Assembly: GCA_039714495.1 (NCBI GenBank)
Contig: JBDLJD010000015.1
Location: forward strand, 1-43,893
Direction: 5' to 3'
Length of the DNA stretch: 43,893 bases
Source of the DNA: JAJDNW01 sp039714495
GTDB taxonomy: Bacteria > Desulfobacterota > Desulfobacteria > Desulfobacterales > B30-G6
Position 1 is the stretch's first letter; each line of letters begins with the position of its first letter. Both the position numbers and the translations under genes were made by a program. Below the pieces are notes generated by a model that made no database searches, had not been told where the DNA came from, and was given only the letters and a program-made list of their open reading frames with translations. Positions 24,560 to 32,546 of the stretch are shown piece by piece.

Positions 24560-26764
24560 CTACATCATGCGTTGGAGATTGTTCAAACGGGTGGCCATAC
24601 TTCGCAGGTTGTTTTGGACGGCCTTGACCAGAGCCTTGAGGGTGGGCATGTTTTCGGGCTCAAAGGGTGTGGTCACACCGGCGAATTGAATGTCAAAGGG
24701 AATACCTTTCACTTTGACAGCCTTTGATTTCAAGGCCGTTGAAATTCTTTCCAGCGCAATTTTGGAATTGGGTCCTTCAGTCATGGGTTGCATCACCATG
24801 ACCATTTTCAGGCTCAGCCTCCCGACGACATCAGTCTCCCGTACGATACCAAGCAAAGCGCCCATAAATGCCTGGACCACATCGTCCGTGCTGACGCCCT
24901 TTGCTTCACCGGCCTGTTTGGGAACCGCTTTGACGATTGAAAAAGATAGTATTGAAAAAGGCGTGTCATACCGCAGGGACCGCTTGACCTCGTTCTCGAG
25001 CACAAAAAGTGAACTCTGCCTGTTGAGGGTTCCTGCCGGCGCCTTTTTAGCGGGGTCTCCCTGCTGACGAGCCTCCATGTCCGCCATCATTTCATCGTAG
25101 ATCCGGTCAAAGTGATCGCTGTCCATCCCTTTTTCCGACAGCACGGTCTTTACCTGATCTAAAATATCATTGAATTCCCTTTCGTCATCTGAATAGGACT
25201 GCAGCATTTTCAGTACCGAGTCTTTGGTGAGTTCCCGGGCATCCTTGTTGCTGACCTGCTTGAACAGCATTCTGGATTTGAGCAACCGGAGGCTCTCTTC
25301 CATACGCTCGGTAAGGCGTTTTTCAAGATCGCTCAGAACACTGGTATCCAGATCGCGCTGTTTTAAGTTGTCCACCAGCTCCGACCTGATGCGTGAAAAC
25401 ACTTGCTGGGTGTTTTCGCCATCCGCGTCGTCCACACCTTCCAGTTCGCTGACCGCCAGGTCGCTTCCAATGCGCTCCACGTAGTCGACCAACAGTTCGG
25501 AAAGGATCTTCTCGTCGTCTCCCTTTTTCCGGATCTCGGCCGCCAGGCAGATGAGTTCCGCAGCCTGCTCAGGGTGGTCCATAATTTCCCTGACCAAGTC
25601 CTCGCCGTCCAGGCCGATCTCACTGGCCCCCCGCTCCAGGGCGCGCGTCAACTCATCACTCTGAAGCTCCTGCTTGAGCTCTTGTACCAGCAGCAAAAAT
25701 TCGGCAAGCGGCATACCTGCCTCCAGAAGGGCCCCCTTGATCTTGGGCAGGATGCGTCGCAACTCATCTGTTGCTGGTACCAGGCGGACAATGATGCCGG
25801 CCAGGCGCTTCGCGGATACAGCCCCCTGGTCGTATTCCTGCACGATCAGTTTGGCCAGAACCTTGTCCGTAATTTCATCGGCCTCTCGGCGTATGGCCGC
25901 CTCTTCGACGTATACAATCCCCTTGGCCTTCTGTTCCTCGATGCCCTTGATCAGTTTGTTTTTCAGTTCAAACACACCCCGGGCAAGATCCGCCATGTCC
26001 AGCTCCGACACTTCGGCCATGGCCTCATCCACCTCCTGCTGGAAGGCTTGCAACCCATGTACGAGCGATGTACCGGGAACCAGTCCCTGGGCCTGGGGAT
26101 GCTCGACGGCAGCCAGATCGGACTTGATCAACAGGGTCGACAGTTCTGTGGTCCCTGCCATCATCTTTTGAATGGAAATATTTTTACCGACCTCTTCGGA
26201 AACGATATTGGCCACCATGATGTCAAGGATGCTGCCCAGACCGGTATCTTTACCCAATGCCTCCTCCCTGATACCGGTGGACTCCCCATCCAGGGAATCG
26301 CGTTTAATGACCTCCTCGTCTTCGGTAATCTTGCGGAATATAACGTAATTGATCCGGACACTCGTCAGGGACCTTGCCTCCAGGGCCGTCTTCATGACAC
26401 CGATGGAGGTGTATGTATTGAGATCGGTGATGACTTCCAGAAAATAAGTCAAATCTTCACGGCTCAAATGCTTTTCAAACGATATGGATTCAATGCCTAC
26501 TTTCTTGAAATGAGCGGCCATGCGGGTTGTATTGATGCGGGATTCGAACGGTTCCTCCTCGACGAAAAACTGTTCCTGGCTCATGGAAATGGCCAGGGGC
26601 GATATCAGTTTGAGACCCTCTGTCAGGGATTCGAAAAAACGATCAATGGCACTCGCCCCGGACTTGTGCTGGACGTTGTACATGGCCACCTGATTAAAGA
26701 CCAGATTGAAGTTTCTGCCGATATTGCTGGACAGCGCTTTTTCAAGGGCGGCTTTTTCCATCAT
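24560..26764 (-). CDS. Large unknown protein with degenerate GGDEF-like C-terminus
   Basis: 734 residues, soluble, mostly helical and highly charged, with no signal peptide or membrane helix. I do not recognise the N-terminal region of about 580 residues, which is rich in Leu/Glu/Lys helices. The last 140 residues (SSLFVLENEVKRSLRYDTPFSILSFSIVKA...RETDVVGRLSLKMVMVMQPMTE) resemble the diguanylate-cyclase fold, but the GGDEF signature is absent (GRLSLKM in its place), so it should not make c-di-GMP. It may sense or scaffold. GAGGAA precedes the first ATG. It lies 103 bases downstream of the Ser/Thr kinase on the same strand, so it may be a cotranscribed substrate or partner. Confidence 0.7.
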   Translation of the reverse strand: MMEKAALEKALSSNIGRNFNLVFNQVAMYNVQHKSGASAIDRFFESLTEGLKLISPLAISMSQEQFFVEEEPFESRINTTRMAAHFKKVGIESISFEKHLSREDLTYFLEVITDLNTYTSIGVMKTALEARSLTSVRINYVIFRKITEDEEVIKRDSLDGESTGIREEALGKDTGLGSILDIMVANIVSEEVGKNISIQKMMAGTTELSTLLIKSDLAAVEHPQAQGLVPGTSLVHGLQAFQQEVDEAMAEVSELDMADLARGVFELKNKLIKGIEEQKAKGIVYVEEAAIRREADEITDKVLAKLIVQEYDQGAVSAKRLAGIIVRLVPATDELRRILPKIKGALLEAGMPLAEFLLLVQELKQELQSDELTRALERGASEIGLDGEDLVREIMDHPEQAAELICLAAEIRKKGDDEKILSELLVDYVERIGSDLAVSELEGVDDADGENTQQVFSRIRSELVDNLKQRDLDTSVLSDLEKRLTERMEESLRLLKSRMLFKQVSNKDARELTKDSVLKMLQSYSDDEREFNDILDQVKTVLSEKGMDSDHFDRIYDEMMADMEARQQGDPAKKAPAGTLNRQSSLFVLENEVKRSLRYDTPFSILSFSIVKAVPKQAGEAKGVSTDDVVQAFMGALLGIVRETDVVGRLSLKMVMVMQPMTEGPNSKIALERISTALKSKAVKVKGIPFDIQFAGVTTPFEPENMPTLKALVKAVQNNLRSMATRLNNLQRMM

Positions 26765-26867
26765 TTGCAGGTTTCCTCACATATTCTGTTCATACTATAC
26801 CGATTGTCATATACATGTTCCGATTCAACATCGTGACAGGAGGGGGAGCCGTATCACCCGCCGATCC

Positions 26868-27758
26868 TTAGAGATGGCGTCGGCAATACCACTTGACGGC
26901 TCTGATAAAAGCGGCACAGTCGGCAAATCTGTCTTCACGTTCATAGGCCAGGGCTTTGGCAACGATGCGGTCCATGTCCGGGTGCACACTTGCATTGAGT
27001 TGGGACGGCGTTTTCTGAAAAATTCCCTGCCTGTTTTTCAGTTTCTGTTTTAACAGAGAAATGAGTGAATCATATTCCGGGAGGGGCAGCTGAGACACGA
27101 TTGCCTGAAAAAGCAGCGTACCCATGGCATAGATATCCGCCCGGCCATCCACTTCGGATGATGATACCTGTTCCGGCGGCATGTACAAAGGGGTGCCCAG
27201 AATCATTTCCGCGCCTATCTCGTCGGCCTTCATCATCTTGGCTGTCCCGAAATCGGAGATCAAGGGCCGCTTGGAATACTTCTCAATCAGAATATTGGCG
27301 GGCTTGATGTCACGGTGAACTATCCCCTGGCTGTGGGCGTAGCCCAACGCATCCAGAACCTGTATGACGATATTGGCGGTGGCTTTGAGGGGCAGTATCC
27401 GCTTTGAGGGCAGTATGTGCCTGGCCGCCCTGTCCAGGTATTCCGCCAGGTCATGCCCCTGAACCATCTGCATGCTCATAAACAGATAGTCGTTTCCCTC
27501 GCCCACTTCATAAATAGGGATGATATTGGGGTGATACAGAATGGCCGCAGCCTCGGCTTCCAACTGAAATCGCTCGGCGGCATGCGGTGTCAACAGAGAC
27601 TTTGGCAATATCTTGAGGGCGATTTTGCGTTTCAGGCTGCGTTGATAGGCTTCAAACACAAGGGCCATGCTGCCCCGGCCTATCTCTTTCAGAACGGTGG
27701 AAGTCCCGACATCCCGCCCCAATAGGTGGCTCATATCAATGTCTCTGATAGAAGTCAT
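26868..27758 (-). CDS. Serine/threonine protein kinase (Hanks type)
   Basis: A soluble kinase of 296 residues from the ATG at 27758, consisting of little more than the catalytic domain. All key motifs are intact: glycine loop IGRGSMALVFEA, Lys49 in IALKIL, HRDIKPANIL (catalytic Asp150), DFGTAK (169-174), GTPLYMPPEQ and DGRADIYAMG. No membrane helix or extracellular PASTA/sensor domain is present. The frame extends 44 codons further upstream, but that segment lacks kinase similarity. Downstream gene is the 734-residue protein. Divergent from the phosphoribosyltransferase gene. Confidence 0.93.
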   Translation of the reverse strand: MTSIRDIDMSHLLGRDVGTSTVLKEIGRGSMALVFEAYQRSLKRKIALKILPKSLLTPHAAERFQLEAEAAAILYHPNIIPIYEVGEGNDYLFMSMQMVQGHDLAEYLDRAARHILPSKRILPLKATANIVIQVLDALGYAHSQGIVHRDIKPANILIEKYSKRPLISDFGTAKMMKADEIGAEMILGTPLYMPPEQVSSSEVDGRADIYAMGTLLFQAIVSQLPLPEYDSLISLLKQKLKNRQGIFQKTPSQLNASVHPDMDRIVAKALAYEREDRFADCAAFIRAVKWYCRRHL

Positions 27759-27910
27759 ATCTCTTTTCCCGCTCCGCCCCGGATCTTTTTTGTAGCACAA
27801 CCAAAGGGGTAAACTCAACCCGTTCATTAAAAACCAATGGAATATTGGAGTATTGGAATAATGGTTGAATTCCGCTGGAACATTTGCCAAAATGAAGTAT
27901 ATTATTTATC

Positions 27911-27954
27911 AGCGGCGAAGCCGCTTTACATAATAGTTGTTCTACAACTATTAT
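27911..27954. repeat. Double-hairpin dispersed repeat, copy 4
   Basis: Mini hairpin AGCGGC-GAA-GCCGCT (27911-27925), linker TTAC, then a perfect hairpin with arms ATAATAGTTGT and ACAACTATTAT around TCT (27930-27954). It lies between divergent genes and ends only ten bases before the phosphoribosyltransferase ATG, in its leader, so it is not at a gene 3' end. Confidence 0.85.
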
Positions 27955-27964
27955 TTGGTGACCT

Positions 27965-28531
27965 ATGAACGATAAAGTATATCTACTTGCGCAGGACCTC
28001 TTGAACGACTCGTTTGAACTGGGCCTGCGTATCTACAAAAGCGGATTTCGCCCCAGTTTCATCATCGGCATATGGCGGGGTGGAACACCTGTGGGAATTG
28101 CCGTCCAGGAAATCCTTGACCACCTGGGCGTAAAAACGGATCACATCGCCATCCGGACCTCATCTTACTTCGGTATCAACAAAAGGGACAAACAGGTCCG
28201 GGTACATGCCCTGGAATACGTTGTTCGACACACCAACCAAGAAGACGGACTTCTCATAGTGGACGATGTTTTTGACAGCGGCAACAGCATCAGAACCATT
28301 CTTGCGACCTTAAAAAGGAAAATGCGCCGCAACCTGCCCAAGGATATTCGCATTGCGACAACATGGTTCAAACCGGCCAACAATGTCACGGACATCGTCC
28401 CGGATTATTATATCCATGAAACCGACAGCTGGCTTGTCTTCCCACACGAGCTCGACGGGCTCACCCGGAAGGAAATTTTTGCCAACAAACCCGGCCTCAA
28501 GGATATTTTCGAAAAAGGCGACCTGGCCTGA
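27965..28531 (+). CDS. Type I phosphoribosyltransferase, hypoxanthine/xanthine-guanine type
   Basis: 188-residue PRTase-fold protein, probably a purine-salvage enzyme transferring ribose-5-phosphate from PRPP to a purine base. The PRPP signature LLIVDDVFDSGNSI lies at about residues 96-109. FIIGIWRGGTPVGIAV forms the pyrophosphate loop, and the WLVFPHE segment near the end resembles the base-binding region of xanthine-guanine enzymes. Specificity is not determinable from sequence alone, and a regulatory PRTase is possible. The start overlaps the end of repeat copy 4 region with a weak GGTGACC site. Its stop is 11 bases from that of the convergent J-domain gene. Confidence 0.82.
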   Translation: MNDKVYLLAQDLLNDSFELGLRIYKSGFRPSFIIGIWRGGTPVGIAVQEILDHLGVKTDHIAIRTSSYFGINKRDKQVRVHALEYVVRHTNQEDGLLIVDDVFDSGNSIRTILATLKRKMRRNLPKDIRIATTWFKPANNVTDIVPDYYIHETDSWLVFPHELDGLTRKEIFANKPGLKDIFEKGDLA

Positions 28532-28542
28532 CAACAGAACAT

Positions 28543-29274
28543 CTAAGAGTGCTGTAGCGGCGCCGGCTGAATCCATTTGTGTTTTTCACCGTCATAAAAC
28601 CATTTGTCGGGGAATCCGGACCGCCGCATGAATGTGGGCTCCTCCGCCCATGCCATCAGGTCCTCATAGGCCTTGTATATGCGCCGGAAAGATGCCTCCC
28701 CGCCACCAAAATCAGGATGATGCTTCCGTGCTTCCCTCCGGAATGCCGATTTGATGACTGTTTTCAATTCCGGCCGGTCGAGATCTGATTTGGTCAGCTT
28801 TAATTGCACAAGAGATCCGCGGTTGCCCTTCAGGGAAGGTATCCTTATCTCGTTGGGTTTCAGGGCATCTACGGCCGAGCTTTTTCTATCCGCTTTGGAC
28901 AGCACATGCCGGGATGCCAGGTAAGCTTTCCGGGTTCGGTTTTTTTCCTGCCACCAGGAGTTTCCCAAGTAATTTGACATCTTCGAAAAATCCTCGGCAG
29001 GGATGTTCTGCCGCTCCCTGAGATACAGGAAACTGAAAATTCCGGGCTCATTGTAGGGCAGGATGTCCAATACCAGCAGACTGTCCGTGAAATAAAAGGT
29101 CGCATAGCGGGTGTTGAGTGCCTTGAGGAGTCCGGACCTGACATTCAACTGGTATCTGAGCTTTTGCCTGCAGGCGACGGAACAATAGCGTCGTTTGCCC
29201 AACCCATCCCTTTTACCACAGGAGAGACAGCCCGGGCTCTGGTGCGTACAGTCCGCGGGGTATACTTTTGTCAT
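28543..29274 (-). CDS. Zinc-finger and J-domain protein
   Basis: 243 residues. The N-terminus has a small treble-clef-like finger with Cys16-X2-Cys19 and Cys31-X3-Cys35 (plus Cys9). A middle region of about 100 residues is unrecognised. A C-terminal J domain (about 170-210) contains the essential HPD at 186-188 and helix III FRRIYKAYEDLMAW. J domains stimulate DnaK ATPase, so it is probably a specialised Hsp70 co-chaperone whose client is recognised by the finger or the middle region. It is not DnaJ or CbpA: domain order is reversed and there is no G/F region. Convergent with the phosphoribosyltransferase gene. Confidence 0.8.
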   Translation of the reverse strand: MTKVYPADCTHQSPGCLSCGKRDGLGKRRYCSVACRQKLRYQLNVRSGLLKALNTRYATFYFTDSLLVLDILPYNEPGIFSFLYLRERQNIPAEDFSKMSNYLGNSWWQEKNRTRKAYLASRHVLSKADRKSSAVDALKPNEIRIPSLKGNRGSLVQLKLTKSDLDRPELKTVIKSAFRREARKHHPDFGGGEASFRRIYKAYEDLMAWAEEPTFMRRSGFPDKWFYDGEKHKWIQPAPLQHS

Positions 29275-29493
29275 GATTCGGTCGTCACTTATAGATGATC
29301 CTGTTAAAGCAGCTGTTCCTTTTCACCGCCGCCTGGCAAAGGAGGAATCTTTATTGATATTCCCTGGATCTTGCAAGAAAATTATTCAAATAACAAGCGG
29401 ATATCAAAGATAGCTCCCATTTGTTATTGAAAATCCCGCCATTTTTTTTTATGGTGCCTGAAATGGCTACTTTAGACTAGCGAGGTTGCGACC

Positions 29494-29781
29494 ATGGTGC
29501 AGACGATAAAAAAATACCTGTTGTACGCCGCTCTGATCGGGCTTGTTTACCTTCTGCTCGCCAATCACTACATTTATATAGGCGGAAAAGATTTTCGGAT
29601 TCTTAAGAAAGAAACCCTCAACCTGAAATACACTTTTTTCAGTGCGCAGAACAAATCACCTGAATCCATAGTAAAAATTGATGATTTGAGATGGGCCGGG
29701 ATAGGGGATGTCCTGTATGAAGAGGGTCTCGTCTCAAAAGATGAACAGGTGAGCCTGGAACAAAAGTTCGAATATGAATAA
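29494..29781 (+). CDS. Small single-pass membrane protein, unknown function
   Basis: 95 residues, with one N-terminal hydrophobic helix (about 8-26, YLLYAALIGLVYLLLAN) and a hydrophilic tail of about 65 residues that probably faces the periplasm. CGAGG lies nine bases before the ATG. No family recognised. It is flanked by oppositely oriented genes and so is monocistronic. Composition and codon use look like its neighbours, and the good hydrophobic segment favours a real gene, but no homologue can be cited. Confidence 0.6.
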   Translation: MVQTIKKYLLYAALIGLVYLLLANHYIYIGGKDFRILKKETLNLKYTFFSAQNKSPESIVKIDDLRWAGIGDVLYEEGLVSKDEQVSLEQKFEYE

Positions 29782-29828
29782 GCTGTCGTCAGGCAGTACA
29801 TAGAGCCCGGACAGGTCACACCCCGCCT

Positions 29829-30287
29829 TTATAGCACCGCATATCCCCGGGCATATTTGGCTATCTTGCTCAGGGCCTCATTCATGCTGTCCAAACGGTT
29901 GGCCAGAAGTTCTATCAGATAGTTTTTGATTTTGTCCCGCATGGCCAAATCCAGCTTGGCAAAAAATGCATCATCGATCTTAATGGCCAGAATATTCTCG
30001 TTGGCAATCACGTTGCTCTGCCTTGCCTTGCGCGTCAAAAAGGAAATCTCACCAAACACCGACCCCGCCTTCAGCAGGGCGACCGGGCTGTCGTAGCCCT
30101 TGCGGGTCACCTGGGCACTGCCCCGTATCAGAAGATACAAAGAAGTATAGTTCTCTCCCTCCTTGATGATGATGTCCCCTTTGTTAAAGGCCAGCATGGT
30201 GTGTTCCATCTTGGCAAACACTTTTTTTTCTTCTTCAGAGAAATTCTTGAAAAGTGGAATGTCTCCGATCATCTCGAGTAACGACAT
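29829..30287 (-). CDS. Stand-alone cyclic-nucleotide-binding domain protein
   Basis: 152 residues from the ATG at 30287, which has AAAGGATATAGCA upstream. A complete cNMP-binding (Crp-type) beta-roll is seen: IPLFKNFSEEEKKVFAKM, FNKGDIIIKEGENYTSLYLLIRG, and the phosphate-binding cassette region VFGEISFLTRKARQSNVIANENILAIKID. The cassette lacks the canonical R-S/T-A-T ending (RQSN), so ligand binding may differ from cAMP. No helix-turn-helix follows, only a 40-residue helix, so it is a sensor or adaptor, not a transcription factor. Confidence 0.8.
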   Translation of the reverse strand: MSLLEMIGDIPLFKNFSEEEKKVFAKMEHTMLAFNKGDIIIKEGENYTSLYLLIRGSAQVTRKGYDSPVALLKAGSVFGEISFLTRKARQSNVIANENILAIKIDDAFFAKLDLAMRDKIKNYLIELLANRLDSMNEALSKIAKYARGYAVL

Positions 30288-30590
30288 TGCTATATCCTTT
30301 CCTTTTAGCGGCTCATTAAAAATAGATACCATATAAATCGAAAAGATTCAAGTGTTTATATACATATACCACATGATGCAGGAATCGAAGCACCGTGTTG
30401 GAAAAGGGAAGTTAAATTTGAATGTTGAGCGATGGTCTACGGCTTGTTCGACAACATTGCAATATTCCCTGAATTGTGATTATAGATTCCTGAACCCGTT
30501 GCAGTTGCAAATTCGTAAAATAATTATCAATCTGGGTGTTGTATTCACATAATTGCGCCTTCAATTCCAATATTGCGGAGGGAACCCGAT

Positions 30591-32183
30591 ATGACCACGC
30601 CACCCCAAAAATCCGGCAGTGAGTTCCAAGGAAGAAAACGCATCGGTGATGCGTTCGTTGACAACGGGCTTATCAGCAAAGACCAGTTGCATAAGGCATT
30701 GCAAAGGCAAACCCAAAAAGGCGGCCACTTGGGGTCCATCCTGATTGAAATGGGATTCATCAGCATCGACGATCTGCTGGATTTTCTGTCCAGACAGAGC
30801 GGGTTCCCGGCTGTCAATCTGTACAATGTCAATATCGGTAAAGATATGCTGGAGCTGATCCCCAAGGAAAAAATACAAGGATTTCAGGTCCTGCCTGTTT
30901 CCACCGACGAAACCACGCTGACATTGGCCATGATAAATCCCCACGACTTCGAAACCGTGAGTGAAATCGGGTTTCTACTGGGAAAAAAAGTAAAGCCCGT
31001 CATCGTTCCCGCTTTCATGATGGAAGCCGTCAGAAAGGTTCTTCTGGCTGATCCGGCCGAAGGCCTCAGTGGAAAACTGATCAAGAAAATGGTGGACGCT
31101 TCCCAACAGAAAATAAGTAAAACCGCCCCGTTGATAACCATGCTCCAATATCTATCAAAGACCAAGGCCAATGACCTGCTGCTGACAGCCGGTGCCCCGC
31201 CCGCCTTGAAAATCAGCAATGAAGTAAAACGCATGACCTTGCCGCCGCTGACCCCGGCAGACTGTGAAGAATACGCGCGGGATCTGTTGTCAAAAGAGGA
31301 GTGGGCTGTGTTCGAGGAAAAAAATGACTGCGGTATAGCCGCTACCTATCCGAAACTGGGCCGTTTCCGGGCCAATGTTTTCAGACAGCGCGGCTCTGTT
31401 GCCATTGCACTGCGAAACCTTCCCGAAACCATCCCTTCTCTGGACGACCTCAACCTGCCCGAGTGGTTGAGGGAATTCGCCCTCAGGCCCCAGGGACTCA
31501 TTCTCATCGGCGGACCGGCAGGCCATGGCAAATCCACGACCATGTGTGCCCTGGTGGATATTATCAACAACAATCGGCGGTGCAATATCCTGACCCTCGA
31601 GGACCCGGTAGAATATTTGCACAAACACAAGATGAGCAATATCAACCAGCGAGAAGTAGGCAGGGACACAGAATCCTTCGGCGAGGGGTTGCGCAATGTT
31701 TTCAGGCAGGCGCCGGATGTCATCGTCATCGGTGAAATGAGGGACACGGAGAGTATGGCCATTGCCATGCGGGCGGCCAGCACCGGCCACCTCGTGTTGA
31801 GTACCATTCACGCCAACAATTCGACATCCGTCATCGAGACCATCATCAATAGCTTCGAACCCCACCGTCAGAACCTTATCAGGATGATGCTCGCAGACTG
31901 CCTGCTGCTTTGCCTGTCCCAACGGCTGCTGCCGCTCAAGGATGGCCAAGGCCGCATTCTGGCGCTGGAAAAACTAATCAACAGCCATCGCATCCGGAAC
32001 CGTATCCGTGAGGAAAAGACCCACCACGTAAGGTCCCAGATGCAGACTGGCTCCGAGGATTATGTTTCGCTGGATGTTTCGCTTGCCACCCTCTATAAAA
32101 AAGGCGCCGTCAATCTGGAAGACGCCGTCAAATTCGCTGAGGATGACCTGTTCTTCAGGGAGATGGCCACGGGAAAGAAATAA
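30591..32183 (+). CDS. PilT-type ATPase with N-terminal GspE/MshE-like domain
   Basis: 531-residue secretion/pilus ATPase. The first about 145 residues are a GspE_N/MshEN-type domain (IGDAFVDNGLISKDQLHKAL...HLGSILIEMGFISIDDLLDFL), a domain that binds c-di-GMP in some ATPases. The rest is PilT/PilU-like: NDLLLTAGAPPALKI, Walker A GGPAGHGKST (307-316), VIVIGEMRD (377-385), and STIHANN (404-410). The tetracysteine motif of PilB/GspE is absent, so it looks like a retraction-type motor carrying an extension-type N-terminus. GGAGGG eight bases before the ATG sets the start. No other pilus gene is in the window. Upstream 258 bases have no gene. Confidence 0.85.
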   Translation: MTTPPQKSGSEFQGRKRIGDAFVDNGLISKDQLHKALQRQTQKGGHLGSILIEMGFISIDDLLDFLSRQSGFPAVNLYNVNIGKDMLELIPKEKIQGFQVLPVSTDETTLTLAMINPHDFETVSEIGFLLGKKVKPVIVPAFMMEAVRKVLLADPAEGLSGKLIKKMVDASQQKISKTAPLITMLQYLSKTKANDLLLTAGAPPALKISNEVKRMTLPPLTPADCEEYARDLLSKEEWAVFEEKNDCGIAATYPKLGRFRANVFRQRGSVAIALRNLPETIPSLDDLNLPEWLREFALRPQGLILIGGPAGHGKSTTMCALVDIINNNRRCNILTLEDPVEYLHKHKMSNINQREVGRDTESFGEGLRNVFRQAPDVIVIGEMRDTESMAIAMRAASTGHLVLSTIHANNSTSVIETIINSFEPHRQNLIRMMLADCLLLCLSQRLLPLKDGQGRILALEKLINSHRIRNRIREEKTHHVRSQMQTGSEDYVSLDVSLATLYKKGAVNLEDAVKFAEDDLFFREMATGKK

Positions 32184-32231
32184 GGGGCCAAGGGTTCGAG
32201 GGGTCAGGGATTCGAGGAGTCAAGGGTTGGT
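32184..32231. repeat. Three tandem 16-base direct repeats
   Basis: GGGGCCAAGGGTTCGA, GGGGTCAGGGATTCGA and GGAGTCAAGGGTTGGT follow one another starting at the base after the pilT-like stop codon. A shorter doublet GGGTAGC/GGGTAG follows at about 32235-32248. Confidence 0.8.
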
Positions 32232-32290
32232 GTCGGGTAGCGGGTAGTGCAGGCAGCCCACGCTTAACTCATTCCCAATCCGGATGAACC

Positions 32291-32493
32291 GGAATTGAAT
32301 ATCCAATAATCAATATCCAATGTCCAATTATCAAGTTTCAGCAGGGCTGAAGCCCTGAACTACAAGGCATACAGCCGACTGCTATGTAGTGCAGGGATTT
32401 ATCCCTGCTAAACCGTGTGCCAAATTCCGAATGCATTATGCTGATTGCATTAACTTGGACATTGATAATTCGTTATTGGATATTGGAAATTCC
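32291..32493. repeat. MITE-like inverted-repeat cassette
   Basis: Imperfect outer arms (32291-32337 and 32452-32493) are rich in ATCCAATA/TATTGGAT words. Nested inside are two 25-base inverted copies, 32340-32364 and 32385-32409, matching at 21 of 25 positions after inversion. Each copy folds into its own CAGGG...CCCTG hairpin. No open reading frame. With the tandem repeat before it, the gene-free stretch between convergent pilT-like and moaA genes is about 360 bases. Confidence 0.7.
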
Positions 32494-32546
32494 CGAGACC
32501 CTCTACTCCTCATTCCGAATTCCACATTCCAAAATCCGCATTCCAC

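Noticed and set aside
25403..26836. 477-codon plus-strand frame opposite the 734-residue protein
   Set aside because: A shadow frame, rich in Cys/His/Phe/Gln runs typical of antisense translation, with no ribosome site.
29195..29413. 72-codon plus-strand frame across the J-domain gene start
   Set aside because: Overlaps a secure gene on the other strand and ends in a region without similarity.
30352..30552. 66-codon plus-strand frame before the pilT-like gene
   Set aside because: No ribosome site or recognisable sequence; the 258-base gap appears non-coding.
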